Source of the DNA: Labia minor
Lineage: Eukaryota > Arthropoda > Insecta > Dermaptera > Spongiphoridae
Assembly (NCBI GenBank): GCA_963082975.1
Contig: OY720347.1
Coordinates: forward strand, 10,088,225-10,152,224
Length of the DNA stretch: 64,000 nt
Direction: 5' to 3'
A program made the position numbers and the translations under genes. The notes beneath the pieces are model-generated. The model did no database searches. It saw only the letters and a list, made by a program, of their open reading frames with translations, and had not been told where the DNA came from. The stretch's first letter is position 1. Every line of letters begins with the position of its first letter. Of this stretch, positions 23,301-34,845 are shown piece after piece.

Positions 23301-26300
23301 ATTAAAATATCAAAATCATTAAGAAATATTATACTCTATTATAACATATACAATAAAATATATTTAATTAATATACTGATTAGATTCAAATATAGAACAC
23401 AAAAAGATATGAATGTTTGAATATTCTGATTTCAATCAAATTAATGAAAACATTTTACATACAGACTTTCAGCAAAATATAACTATGTATTACTTCGTGG
23501 GTATAGAGGGCAGAGCGCCAAAGGCGATCAGAGTAGCTAGTATTCATATAAATATATGGTTCCCCAAGCCACACTGAATGTTTTGGATGGGAAATTTATT
23601 GACACATTGTTATTAAAAAAAAAAAAAAAAACTCTGACTTTGTGTACGTCCTACGCAATGACAACGCCTATCAAGCCGGTTATATCAATGAGGTGTCCTA
23701 TGACCAGTAGAACGGGTCCTCTCAATCTTTACCTTGATTTTCTTGATCGCAGGCGCTATCAAGTAGCTTTTCCCCAATGTTGTTCCCGGAGGCTGGGTTG
23801 ACACCGTCCCATAGACCCCAGCTAGGGAAATTCCCTTGCCAGGCCCGGGACTTGAACCCGGGTCCATGAGAATGTGAGGCAGGTTCGCTACCCACACACC
23901 CAATGTCGCCTTTCTTATTATGAAGATAAAATTATAAATTGATTATTTCAAAAAGGAAATAAGAAGTCACCCTAGTATATATATCCTCCAAACCTCGTTT
24001 TGCATCATTCTGATTTGCGTCGTTTTATATATGTTCTTATTTATAATTTAAAAATGATTTCAAAAAATATATACCTATAAATACAAATTTTATTATGTTC
24101 AAGAAAAATTTGAATTTCGAACCAATTATTAAAAGAATGTATAGAAAAACAAGTTTCGATTTGCATCGTTTCTTTTTTCAGTTTCCAATTAGCTACACAA
24201 ACCGAGGCCTAATTTTATTTTTTAATTATTTGTCAAACTTTTTTTATTTTCATTTTCATTTTCACACCTGTTTAATTGTTTATGAATCCATTAAATCATT
24301 TATTAAATTTTTTTTTATTTTTCATTTCATACACATAATGATAAATCTTTGAACTAATTTTTTCATTAAGAATATCATAAAATCCTTTTCTTTTGTTTAT
24401 AATTTCTTTTATTATTATATTATAAATGGATATTTAGAGTGTGTCATTTTTATGTATTTTATTATATAAGTAATCCAAATGTAATTAAAAAATATATATA
24501 AATAGGTTGAGGAACATAGAATGAATATTATATAATATTTATTATAGATTGTGAAATTGAATTATAGATTTTTAATTTTAAATTCCAGTTTATTTTACCC
24601 TTTAATAATTTAACAATTAAAATAAGAAAAAATAATAAGAACACAAAATTTTTTCTCTCCAATCTTTAAAATGCCTTTGCATTGTTTTACCCGGGTATGT
24701 ACTTTCCTCATATAATAGGCCTGTCAAAAGAAAAAGTAAATTTTGAATTATTTCGTAATGTATTTATTTATTCATCAATATCCATTTTGTTGCCTTCAAA
24801 GTAATTCCCCTCAGATATAATGCACTTATGCGAGCGCTTCTTCCAATCGTCGTCCAACCATCAGCTCCTTCGATTCCGACTTTATCTCATCAATTGTGGC
24901 AAAACCCTTTCCTCTCATATGGATAGAAAAAAGTTGCAGGGAGCCAAATTGGGTGAATACGGTGGTTGAGGCATGATTATGGTGTTGTCTTTGCCAAAAA
25001 ATTACAATCAAGTAATGATTTGTGTGAGCTGGTACATTATCGTGATGCAGAATCCATGATTTGTTTTTCTACAATCCGATCGTTTGGGCCGTATTGCTTC
25101 AAGCAAACGTTGCATAACTTGTAGTATTCCTTATTAACAGTACGACCTGTTGGAAAGAACTCATGATCCACCACGCCATTGTATTCGAAGAAAACAGTGA
25201 GCAAAACCTTCACATTGATCGAACTTGGCGTGCTTTAAACTCCACTTATAAACATTTTTTTGAGACAAGGTAGACTCGCCAAATGCCACAGTCAACATTT
25301 TAAGTGCGTTGGAGCACATTATTCCATTTTTAACGCAAAATTTAATACAGATTCTTTGATACATTTTTTTTAAGTCAAATATCAAAGAAGACTTAAAAAC
25401 GTGACTATCTTTCCAATTGTCAAAAACAAACTACTAATCCAGAATGGCTGATAATGTCAATATATTAGAAACATATGTGTACCAAGTACCAACATAACAA
25501 AAAACATTTCGATAATCCAATGTACACAACCCTCGAAAATTCAAAATTCACCTTTTCATTTGAATATATCTCGTATACCTGTATTTGGATCTATTTATTT
25601 TCACAATTTAGATTTAGAATGATTAATTTTTTTTAATTTTTGTTTTAATATAAAAATTATCTGTCTAAACTTAAAAAAGTGATCTAATTGAAGCATAAAA
25701 TTTAAGATTAATAAAGATTTTAAAAAAATGTCCCCCTGTGCTACAAATTTTTTCTTTATTGATTTTAATTTATATATATATATATTTTTTTCCATCATCT
25801 TATCATCTTAATTCTAGTTTATCCATCGGCCACTCCACTATCAATAAATTCTCCCAAATCTCTCACAAATTATGAAAAAAGCCTTATTATTTTAACTAAC
25901 TTGCTTGACATTCATAAATTCAGTAATTTATAATATAAAAAAGTCTGCCAATCAATGCCCAACATAAATCTAAAAAGAATTCAATGACTTTTTGTCTTTT
26001 ACTATTTAATTACAGATTAAATCTATTAGTAAGAGTATTAATATTATCGGTAGATTGAATCCAGCTTGGAATTTGCCTATTATATTCCTATTATTTATTC
26101 TATAAATCGTAATTTTATTAATTTTATAATAACTTTGTGAATATGTAATTTATTCGCAACATAATTAAATGAAATCCACAAACATGATTACATTTCAATT
26201 GAGGAAGCAATGCAATATCGCCTGTTATTTTCTCATATTTATATTTATTAAATTTAAGAGTTTGTAGGATGGGTTTTAGTAATTTTTATTTGTTTAATTT

Positions 26301-29300
26301 TAATTTTTCAAATTTAAACTTTTTGAAAAGTGTACTCCTTCTAAATAATTCTGATAAAATATTTTGTATATATTTGAATGGGTCCCCTTAAAGCAGTGGT
26401 TTCCAACCTTTTTGTAAAAAAAATTCTTGCGCCCCCCTTAATTTTTTTAATAATCTAATTTCATAAATACTCACATAATATAGTAATTTATTTAATGGGC
26501 TACAAAATTACACATTCCACACCCAGACACACTCAATTAAGCAAAAACATATTATAGATTATTATAGATTTTAGAAAACAAATTGGTTCTAATACTTTCG
26601 CGCCCCACAGGTTGGAAAACAGTGGCTTAAAGTTTAATTGAATTAATTTAATTAGTTAAGTTTTTTAAGCGAATCTTACCTTCAATTTTTGTACTATCTT
26701 ATTTTTTTTAAAAAACAGCTTTTTAAGCATAATAATTGATTAGAAGAGATTTACAATTTGACGCAAATTAGAAAAACTTTCTCGCTTTATTTTTCAAAAT
26801 AATTATTTCTTAATGAACTGATAATGTCACGGTAGGCCGAAGGAAAATTTCCTCTTTACTGTTTATACCATACCAAAGAAAGTTTTTTTTATGATAAAAT
26901 AAAAAACCTGTCTAGTATGGGACTGCTTAACTAATCTCCTGCTTCTGACACGTTGAAATTATTGTATATCAATCTCAGATTAATCTAAAATCAGGCTTGA
27001 ATGAAGGAAATCATAAAAGGGACAATGACTAAATTTATACTAAATTTATCGAATACAAACTTATGGATATAGTCCGAATATACAATATACAAGTCCTCTG
27101 ATGGTCAAATTAATAAAACATGGTAGCTCAATAGAATATCAGTGGATTTATATGCAAATTTTAATAATTTTTATCCTTCCCGTAAACTAGAAGAGATCCG
27201 CAAAAATTGCACAAGATAAGTTTATTTGGAATTAAAAAAAGAACCCACTGATAAAGTTTGATCCAAATCCATGACATAAAGACTAATTTGAATAATTACC
27301 CATACTATATATGTAAGTACCCTAATCTACCATATAAAAGATTTTTATATTTAAAAAGAAGATGCTGAAAAGGTGACATCAATATTAGACTCGGCACAGT
27401 TTAATAAACTTTTATTAAAAACTGGTTTTATTTTTATATTATATTTTTACACAGTGGCGTACCTAGAACTTTTGCCGCCCGGGGCGATCTCCAGTTTGCC
27501 GCCCTTTTTATTATAAGTCAATCAAATAGTGGTATTTATAAATTAATGCACATAAATAAATTATTAAGTTATTTAATCAATATTAATTAATACAAAGAGT
27601 AAATTTTTTTATACATATTTGTATGCACTCGTAAACATATTTATATAATATTTACTCTTCTAGCTTTCATACTAGAAAAATCGTGTATAATGCTCTCAAA
27701 ATTTATATTTATATTTTGTCCGCCGGCCCTGCTTTTCAAAAGAAAAATCGATGATTTAAAAAAATATTGGTATATCACTTCAAAGTAATCATATAAACTT
27801 TTCAAAAGAAATGACATTTATAAACTGATATCAAAAAATTTTAGTTAGGAAAAATTGCTGAACAAAATCGTAAAGATGCGTTTACGAATTCAACGAATTT
27901 TAATGAATACAATAAAATGAAATTATTATCCTGTTCTTGGAATTAGAATTCAAAATTTACTCTAAAATGCATTTATATACACCGAGGAATAATATTCGAA
28001 ATCATATAGTTAATCATAATTTATATAAATCAAATAGTAAACTTATAATAATCATAATAATCATTTATTATTCAAGAAAGAAAAAAAAATAAATATGAAA
28101 TGAATAAGTTGCTTTTTACAACTATAACTAAATATTAGGTTGGGGAAAAAGAAATCCATTATTTTTTCGGTAGATGGCTGTAGTGATCGATATCTCGTAA
28201 ATTATCGATCAAACAATTTCAAATTTATGCTCGTTGTCAAGGTAACAGTTCGCACTAAAAGAATTCGTTTGCAGTTTTTTGTTTTGTCCATTCAGTTCTG
28301 AGTTACACGCCGTTAAAGATGGAAGTCAACAAAGAGAAAATTCGGTACATTTTACAGTTTTTCTTTGATAAGGGCGAAAATGCAAGTCAGGCGGCTGAAA
28401 ATGTGAATAGTGTTTATGGTCCCGATACTGTAACAGCTAATTACGCGCAATTTTGGTTTCGTCGATTCCGTTCGGGTATTTTTGACGTTAAGGATGCCCC
28501 TCGCACAGGCAGGCCCGTCGTCGAAAATGTCGACAAAGTCACTGAAATCATCGAAGTGGACCGGCATGTTAGTAGTCGTAGCATCGCCCAGGAGTTAAAG
28601 ATCGACCACAAAACAGTTTTAAACCATTTGGACAAAGCTGGGTTTAAAAAAAAGCTTGATGTTTGGGTGCCACTCCAATTAACACCAAAAAACATGATGG
28701 ATCGAATTTCCATCTGCGAAGCCTTGGCCAAACGTAATGAAATCAACCCATTTCTTAAACGGATGGTGACTGGGGATGAGAAATGGGTCACATACGACAA
28801 CATTATGCGAAAGCGATCGTGGTCAAAGCGCGGTGAAGCAGCTCAGACGGTGGCCAAACCGGGACTAACGGCCAGGAAGGTTCTGCTTTGCGTTTGGTGG
28901 GATTGGAAAGGAATCATTTATTACGAGTTGCTTCCATATGGCCAAACATTAAATTCAGACATCTATTGTCAACAACTGGACCGTCTGAAGCGAGCAATTG
29001 ACCAGAAACGGCCAGAATTGGCCAACAGAAGAGGTGTCATGTTCCATCAGGACAACGCCAGGCCACACACTTCTATAGTGACTCGTCAGAAACTCCGGGA
29101 GCTTGGTTGGGAAGTTTTGATGCATCCACCATACAGTCCGGACCTCGCACCAAGTGATTACCATCTTTTTCTTGCATTGCAAAACTTTTTTAGTGATAAG
29201 AAATTGGCATCAAGGGAAGAGTGTTAAAATCAATTGCTGGAGTTTTTCGCTAATAAGGACCAAGACTTTTATGAGAGAGGCATAATGTAGCTACCATTAA

Positions 29301-30649
29301 AATGGCAACAAATTATAGAACAAAATGGTGCATATTTGACCTAAATCGGACAATGCAAAACACGTTAAATAAAGTCTTGAAGTTCACGTAAAAATAATGG
29401 ATTTCTTTTTCCCCAACCTATTATAAAAAATGCCGCCCCAAGATAAGGACCGCGCCCCCCTAGGTACGCCACTGTTTTTACACTTAATGCTTTTAAAAGT
29501 AATTATAATATTATTTTTTAAAATGCCAATCAATCATTTTTTTAATTTCTTTGATGTATTTTATATTTTAAAAATTTATTTATTTGCTTTACAACATTTA
29601 TTTGAGATTCTTTTATAATATATATGATTAAGTAATTTATTAAAAACACATATAATTTAATTATTTGTTAATAAATATGTTTATATATACCAATGTATTT
29701 AAAATATTCTGTTTTTATTTAGCGATATCTTATATGTACGGTTAGTTAAATGATGAATTAATTAATTGATTGATCGATTAATTAATATATATTCTCTTTT
29801 AATATAAATGTATAAATCTAAATCTTAAATTTTCTTCATTATAGGTGCTCCTCCAAATGGGAATTGGACGCGAAGAGGTGATTTCTTCTCTCCATAAAAA
29901 ATCAAATTATGAAATATCAACCACATTACAGAGTTAGTAAAATGAGGAAATTAAAATTAGGAACATGGAATCTAAGTACTCTCTTCAGTTTTGGGAATAG
30001 GAAAAAAGTCGCCAAATCTGGTGAATACGGTGGTTGAGGCATGAGTACGGTGTTGTTTTTAGCCAAAAAAACAAGCAATGATGTGTGAGCTGGTGCATTA
30101 TCATGATTTGTTTTTCCACAATTTCGATTGTTTGAGCCGTTGCATAACTTCCTTGTTGTATACCTTATATTTTTAAAATTAAAAAATCTAAGAACACACA
30201 AATCGAACTAACTTTTTCAGTTGTCAAAAACAAATTACTAATCCAAAATGACTGATAATGTCATCATATGAGAATCATGTGTACCAACTTAACAAAAAAA
30301 ATTTCTATAATCAAATGTACACAGCCCGAGAAAATTTAAAATTCACCTTTTCTTTTGAATAGATCTCGTTTTTCATTACTTAAATTAAATTCAATTTATT
30401 TCAAATTTAATTTCACAATTCATTACAATTCATAGTAATATGATATAATCTATCTATATTAATGTATTTTTTTTTTATAAAAATTGATCAATTTTTTCTT
30501 TTCATTTTTATTAATTTTATAATGTATATACCTACCTAAAATATATTAATGTATCCTATGTATATATGATGATAAATATTAAAAGATACTTACTGTTTTG
30601 CCATCACGATATTCCCAAAAGAAAGAAGATTTATTAAAAGATAAACCAC
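20392..30649 (-). CDS. Secreted His/Gly-rich protein (first exon missing)
   Basis: Six minus-strand exons join in frame: 30649-30594, 22914-22604, 22465-22191, 22122-21865, 21307-21182 and 20571-20392. The first mapped exon is a hydrophobic leader (VVYLLINLLSFGNIVMAK) ending CA|GTAAGT. The second starts with T, giving His, then VHLKIIVPKFVDEEKHTKTI and a His/Asp-rich stretch (HHEEEHHHHHHFGSFGHH). The third is three to four 12-residue HMGHGHGGGHGG-type repeats. The last three are acidic/Gly-rich (GGSDFHSNDFGGHSNDD) and end ...YIKDTKH. About 400 aa. It looks like an extracellular, cuticle- or secretion-type His/Gly protein; metal binding by the His clusters is inference. Phases of all internal joins agree. 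Uncertain: the 7.7-kb link from the leader exon, the weak donor GTATAG after exon 5 (read-through gives an immediate stop at 21176-21178), and the unlocated initiator exon. Confidence 0.7.
20674..20970. mobile_element. Short mariner-derived MITE in intron
   Basis: TIRs CGAGGGTGGGGTGAAAAGTT and complement, flanked by TA on both sides. Inside are mariner transposase scraps: SAEHVRNILHNHLNME, then KLCA joined to NEFLRRFITVDET, showing a large internal deletion. It lies in the last intron of the His/Gly gene. Confidence 0.85.
21343..21625. mobile_element. hAT-type MITE (CAGTGATTCTCAA family) in intron
   Basis: Termini CAGTGATTCTCAAAC and TTAAGATTCACTG with perfect 8-bp duplications ACTTACAT (21335-21342 and 21626-21633). 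Internal CGCGGCACAC motifs are shared with 55976 and 56525. Confidence 0.9.
23265..23540 (+). mobile_element. Helitron-like 3' end, uninterrupted copy
   Basis: This copy joins the two blocks split at 10867/13268 and ends AAAGGCGATCAGAGTAGCTAG followed by T. The hairpin is degraded (GCGCC-AAA-GGCGA). It serves as a paralogous empty site for the 10868-13267 insertion. Confidence 0.75.
23631..23911 (-). mobile_element. tRNA-derived SINE
   Basis: Reading the minus strand, a tRNA-like head carries an A-box-like GTGGGTAGCGAACC and a B-box GGTTCAAGTCC. A conserved body follows (CTAGCTGGGGTCTATGGGAC, TTGATAGGCGTTGTC), ending AAGTCAGAG plus T-run. Other copies: 44170, 46960 and 59082. Confidence 0.85.
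24717..25573 (-). mobile_element. Internally deleted mariner (SETMAR-type), class B
   Basis: The minus strand opens YQRICIKFCVKNG...ALKMLTVAFGESTL. After KNVYKW it skips directly to the middle of the catalytic domain (KHAKFDQCEGFAHCF, standing for KARQIRSNVKV...), then runs to the C-terminus with frameshifts. The same junction is in the copy at 50679. TIR CTCGTA at the right end is intact; the left end is eroded. Confidence 0.85.
26394..26624. mobile_element. hAT-type MITE (CAGTGGTTTCCAACC family)
   Basis: From CAGTGGTTTCCAACC to GGTTGGAAAACAGTG, flanked by CCTTAAAG and GCTTAAAG (7 of 8). Near both ends is a CGCCCC block. Non-coding. Confidence 0.8.
27080..27300. mobile_element. Foldback element, one arm only
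   Basis: Matches the right half of the 2003-2489 element (CTCTGATGGTCAAATTAATA through GTAAACTAGAAG to AATTACCC). The left arm is absent. Confidence 0.75.
28135..29421 (+). mobile_element. Near-intact full-length mariner
   Basis: A 1,287-bp element with TIRs TTAGGTTGGGGAAAAAGAAA and complement, flanked by TA (28133-28134 and 29422-29423). Length and TIRs are those of a full mariner. The sequence resembles the Hsmar1-like (cecropia) branch, from memory. It is inserted in a hAT MITE inside the long intron of the His/Gly gene. Confidence 0.95.
28319..29344 (+). pseudogene. Mariner transposase, stopped twice near C-terminus
   Basis: The frame is open for 302 codons to TAA at 29225. It would continue, with a second in-frame stop (TAG, 29288-29290), to a natural TAA at 29342, giving the usual ~341 aa. 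N-terminal helix-turn-helix region (residues ~5-60, ASQAAENVNSVYG...FWFRRFRSG), linker GRP, second HTH (SSRSIAQELKIDHKTVLNHL). The catalytic triad is complete: D in VTGDEKW, D in FHQDNARPH and D in LAPSDYHLF, with 34 residues between the last two (DD34D), plus WVPLQL and YSPDL motifs. A DDE transposase cuts and pastes its element at TA. Only the last ~40 residues are cut off, so activity is doubtful but the copy is young. Confidence 0.9.
29843..29988 (+). mobile_element. LINE endonuclease N-terminal scrap
   Basis: Downstream of an open stretch, KMRKLKLGTWNLSTLF matches the start of RTE/CR1-type AP-endonuclease domains (common form RIGTWNVRTLY). It is cut off at once by a mariner fragment starting at 29989. 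Identified from one motif only. Confidence 0.6.
29989..30368 (-). mobile_element. Mariner fragment (SETMAR-type), class A deletion
   Basis: Minus strand: right-hand TIR (GAGATCTATTC), leader, then the same leader-to-EYYKEV-type junction as in 19321 and 36559. It goes on to DNAPAHTSLL and PPYSPDLA and stops within PKLKR. The left TIR end is lost against the LINE scrap. Confidence 0.8.
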
Positions 30650-30750
30650 CTGTTAAAAAAAATTAATGTAAATATAATGTAATGCATAATACATATTCAA
30701 TTGTATGATATTACTCTATTATTAAAGCTTTGTTGGTTGTTTTTATTATA

Positions 30751-30924
30751 AGGGAATTTTGTAAATAAAACCACATATTGATATTTTTTATTGTAAATTT
30801 ATTTAAAAAAATACGCAACGTTTCGATTGCAGAAGTAACAATCAAAACGTTGTGTATTTTTTTTTTTTTTTAAATAAATTTACAATAAAAATATCAATAT
30901 GTGGTTTTATTTACAAAATTCTCT
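30751..30924. mobile_element. Near-perfect hairpin MITE
   Basis: A 174-bp palindrome with about 80-bp arms that match almost base for base: AGGGAATTTTG...AACGTTTCGATTG, a very short loop, and the complement. Flanking TATA on each side may be the target duplication. It lies 100 bp upstream of the leader exon of the His/Gly gene. Confidence 0.85.
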
Positions 30925-31788
30925 TATATGATATCTAATAAATAGACGTACTATATGTTCTTTATAATCTAAAAAATGGATATATTTGTTTTGCATTTGA
31001 TAAATTTTTTGTTTATTCTAAAAAATGTTATTCAAAAATATTTATGTGATTTTTTTATTCTTTTAATTTAATTTAATTAGTACTAAAAATTTTTTAGAAA
31101 TTTTCATAATCATTCTGTTATGAAAAAAGTTTTACAAATAACAAAAAACAAAAACAAAAATCAAATAATAAATAAAGAAACAAAAAGAATAAACAAAACC
31201 ATTTAGGCGTTAAATTAATATTATCAATAAAATGACATTACACTTTTTAATTTGAAAGAAAATTCCAATTGTATTAATAGATATAAATTTAAATAAATAT
31301 TATATTATATATACAAAAAAAAACGCAAATGAATTTAATAAAATAATGACCTAGAAATTTTATAGATCAATAATTTTAATAATAATAATAATAATAGAAC
31401 ATTTAATTTTTTATAAAAGAAAAGCGTATTTTTATAAAAATTGAATTATACAAAAGAAAAAAATAAATAAATAAAAATATAATGTGTAATTTATGTTAAA
31501 ATTTGATTTCTAAAATTATAATATGTTAATGAATAAATTAATTTAATTAAGTTTATGTTTGTTTATTATTTATTTAATTATTTTCAAAATGAAGGATAAT
31601 AAAAAAAATTAATAATCGGAGATATTATTTTTAATATTATTGAAATTGAAAAAACTAATACAAAAAACAAAAATAATTAAATAAACATTACTCAAATAAA
31701 GTATATTGAAATAAAATATAAATTTCTCTTGCCTCTCTCTCTCCTCTCTCTATAAGGATATAATAAAAAGAATTGATGTATTTATAAT
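30925..31788. other. AT-rich spacer
   Basis: No gene or transposon end is recognised. Sequence is extremely A-rich, with AAC/AAT simple repeats and a TCTC tract near 31734-31750. The missing first exon of the His/Gly gene could be upstream of here, but no ATG...GTAAGT exon with a TATA box was found. Confidence 0.4.
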
Positions 31789-31842
31789 CAGTGATGCATT
31801 GCTAAAATAAGAAGTAAGGGAACGCATAATGGGAGTAAAATA
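31789..31842. mobile_element. Fragment of CAGTGGTGTATTGG hAT MITE
   Basis: CAGTGATGCATTGCTAAAAT followed by AAGTAAGGGAACGCATAATG is one end of the family, inverted relative to 7064. The rest is missing. Confidence 0.65.
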
Positions 31843-31927
31843 AAACAAGCTGTAAGTAAACTATCAATTAATCTTTTTTTTTTTTGTTATTTGAAAGTTG
31901 CAAGTGTGTACATTATATTATGTTTCG

Positions 31928-32335
31928 CAGTGTTTCCCAACGTGGGGCCGACGCCCCACAGGGGGCAATTCGAAAATGAACTTGACACTAGTTTAACCCC
32001 ATAAAAAATTATAAATAAGTAAGGGGGGCATAATAGTTTTAGAAGGACTTAGGTGGGGCATGGCTAGGGTGACCAAACGTTCCGGTTTTCCGAGATTGTC
32101 AAGAGATTTAAGGTACTCTGTCCCGGCGTCACAAAAAATGTCTTCGAGACATTCTATTGTCCCGGTATTTAAATATTTAGGTCCAAAGAACGTTTTCTTA
32201 CAATCAGTTTGGCTTATTTTCGATTTTTTATGGTTTTTAGGTTTCAAAAAAAAGGCAAATTTTGTAAATGACCCGGTTTGGTGTTTTCGAAATATGGTCA
32301 CCCTAGGGATGGCACAAAAATGGTTGGGAAACACT
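31928..32335. mobile_element. hAT-type MITE with a second MITE inside
   Basis: Outer ends CAGTGTTTCCCAACG and GGTTGGGAAACACT. No clear target duplication remains. Inside, at 32064-32308, a second inverted-repeat element sits between CTAGGGTGACCA and TGGTCACCCTAG; an ORF runs through it on both strands by chance. Confidence 0.75.
32064..32308. mobile_element. Nested MITE (AGGGTGACCA ends)
   Basis: Inverted ends GGTGACCAAACG and ATATGGTCACC bounded by CTAG on both sides, which could be a 4-bp duplication or part of the termini. Superfamily uncertain. Confidence 0.6.
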
Positions 32336-32843
32336 AAAGTATCGAATATATAACATCCAATATAAACATCCAAAGTTAACCAACGTCATCTCACGGTATT
32401 ACAGATCCGAGTGGTCCAAATATCAATGATTCTGGAGGCATAAATCGGACTGGGTTATGTTAGACTTTAAGGGCATTGTGTGATCGATTGTCGGAAACTA
32501 TGACTATAGGAAAAAGTTTAAAATACACTCCAATGGTACATACAAAATTTGTATCGTGACGTTTTCATCATTGTGTGACTTGAGTAATAAACAATAAATT
32601 AAACAAATTCAAAATACATTTAATGTATATACTCATATATACTTTATGCAATATTTATCTGAGCCAATTGGACAAACAATTTATAAAATATATTCATATG
32701 TTATACTTGTCAATCGTCTATTATATAATAATAATATTATATTACTAATTTCATTTATAAAAAAAAAATCACTGTTCTAACTTTTTTTAATATACCATGT
32801 AAATTAGTCTAAAACTTCTTGGCAAATGTTTATTAAATAGGAA

Positions 32844-33280
32844 GCTTCAGGGATTTGGAAGAAACTTTGCCAGTGGATTCCTTTATTAATTTCAAAGAAA
32901 TTTTCCTTATGCAATATTTCTCGGTCTCTTCTAATTTACGAGATAAAAATTATTAAAATTTGCAGATAACTAGTTATGAATGAACAGTCATTTAATGTTT
33001 TATTGACTAATTCTCTAATTATTCACTTATTCACTTAAGTTCGGTTTGGATATTGGGAAATTATTTAATTAATTAATTTTTTAATTTTTCTATATTCAAT
33101 CCGAACTGAAAAAAAAATCATGAAAATTAGTGGAGCCTCCTTCTGTTGGTCAAATTAATAAAACATGGTAGCTAAATAGAATATCATTGGGTTTATATGC
33201 AAATGTTTGTAATTTTTATCTCGTAAACTAGAAGTGACCCGCAAAAAGTGCATAAGAAAAGTTTATTTGGAATTAAAATA
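32844..33280. mobile_element. Foldback element (CGTAAACTAGAAG family)
   Basis: Left arm from CAGGGATTTGGAAGAAACTT through TCTCGGTCTCTTCTAATTTACG, a central AT-rich part, and right arm CGTAAACTAGAAGTGACCCG. The right arm is cut by the CCGACCGACGG element that begins at 33287. Related to 2003-2489 and 63192-63609. Confidence 0.75.
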
Positions 33281-33286
33281 AGTTGA

Positions 33287-33911
33287 CCTGTGGCCAGGTC
33301 CGAACCGACCGACGGTTTGAAATAAATTAATTTCCAGCTACAGAAACAATTTCAAATAATTTTCATATATCTATTAATGTAATAAAAAACAGATATGGAT
33401 ACATAAATAATAAATATAAACATTTTTAATTTTATTTTATTTATAATATATATGCAAGACCAGGCTGTGACGGCATGAATGGCTGGATGACGTCATATAA
33501 TTTTAAATCAAGAAAAAACTAATAAATATGATTTTTCTCGAGGATAAAACCAATACAAAGTGCATGATTCGTGGTGATATATAAAAAAATCTCCTTTGGT
33601 GTGAAAATAACCCTTTCCTTCCCATCGTCGATCGCTAATACTACCACTTCCGGTTTCCCGAATTGCACCAAAAGTTGATCAATTCATCCCACTGATGCAT
33701 TAAGTAAATATACCAAATTTCATCAAAATCGGTTGAGCCGTTCAGGCTGTACACATCTATACGGACGGACAGACGGACGGACAGACGGACAGACATCATG
33801 CTAAAAATACTTTTTTCTGTTTAGAAAATGCATGATTCGTGGAGATATGTAAAAATCTCCACATGTGAAATTTGGTGTGAAAACAATACCTCCCTTACTA
33901 TTGTCGGTCGG
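33287..33911 (+). mobile_element. TIR element, CCGACCGACGG family
   Basis: Nearly identical to 16211-16831, with a small internal deletion (CATGTGAAATTT missing near 33595) and one TGACGTCAT changed to TGACGGCAT. It interrupts the foldback element on its left. Confidence 0.8.
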
Positions 33912-34383
33912 AAAAGGAAAAGGAAACCACCGCTAAGTTATTTGTTTATTTATACATTAAAATCATCATGTGAAATTAATTACCTCAATGTTATTAAAGA
34001 TGATAATTAAATTAATTTTCTTAAGAATAAAATATTAAAATATATACAATTATATCATACAGTATTATACATACTTTAAATTCTAATGTAAAAACTTATA
34101 ATGATAAAACCAGAGAGAGAGTGGGATGATTGATAGTTTTCCTAATGTAAGTGAAATATATATATAATGTCCTATGTATGTATTCATGTATGAAATGTCT
34201 GTAACATTATGAAGTTAACTACAAATTTAGAATTTTACAATTTACAATTTTTATAGAATTTATAAAATAAAAAGAAAATTTGAAATACAAGTTGAAATAT
34301 TCTAATGTTTGATATTAATATTATTTTTTATCATAAATAGAAACCTATCAAAATTATCAATTTGTTACGAACTTCATATTTTT

Positions 34384-34845
34384 ACTATCTCGCCATGTTG
34401 AGATTTTGATGTTTTTATACGTTTTGAAGGTCCCTGAATCATTTTCACTAAGGTTGAGAAAAATGTCTTTGTGTGTGTGTATATATATGTGTGTGAGTGT
34501 ATGTATGTAGACAAGATTACGCAAAAACGGTTTAAGCTAGAATCATGAAATTTGTTACATGGCCATTAATCAAAATTCGTAGTTTTCTATCAACTTTTGA
34601 AAAATGTAGCCCAACCGGAAGAGCGTCATTATTACTTACAACATTTTGATTTTTTTTCCTCTTAAGTGCCCGTATATATATATGTTTGATAATTTTTCAC
34701 AAGATTAAAAATTATATAAAACTGATATATATAGCATTTCAGCTTTATTGAATCGCTGAAAGTACCGGAATTAATTTTTTTATACGTTGACTGCTTATCA
34801 CGCGCCAGAACGTGACGTGGTACCATCAACAAAGAGCTAAACAGT
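34384..34845 (+). mobile_element. DINE/HINE-like element, 3'-truncated
   Basis: Starts ACTATCTCGCC, has the TGTGTGTG tract and the GTAGTTTTCTATCAACTTTT core, and breaks off after the AAAGAGCTAAACA block. See 18281 for the family. Confidence 0.8.

Larger units (their letters stand above)
27452..29474. mobile_element. hAT-type MITE carrying a nested mariner
   Basis: Outer termini CAGTGGCGTACCTAG and CTAGGTACGCCACTG with a perfect 8-bp duplication TTTTTACA (27444-27451 and 29475-29482). The host element is about 735 bp once the mariner (28135-29421) and its TA are discounted. It has GCCGCCCGGGG near the left end and GCCGCCCC near the right. Confidence 0.9.

Noticed and set aside
28352-29182. 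Minus-strand frames opposite the mariner transposase
   Set aside because: Shadows of the transposase frame.
32060-32373. Frames of 97 and 126 codons on opposite strands
   Set aside because: Both cross nested MITE ends and mirror each other; no protein motif.
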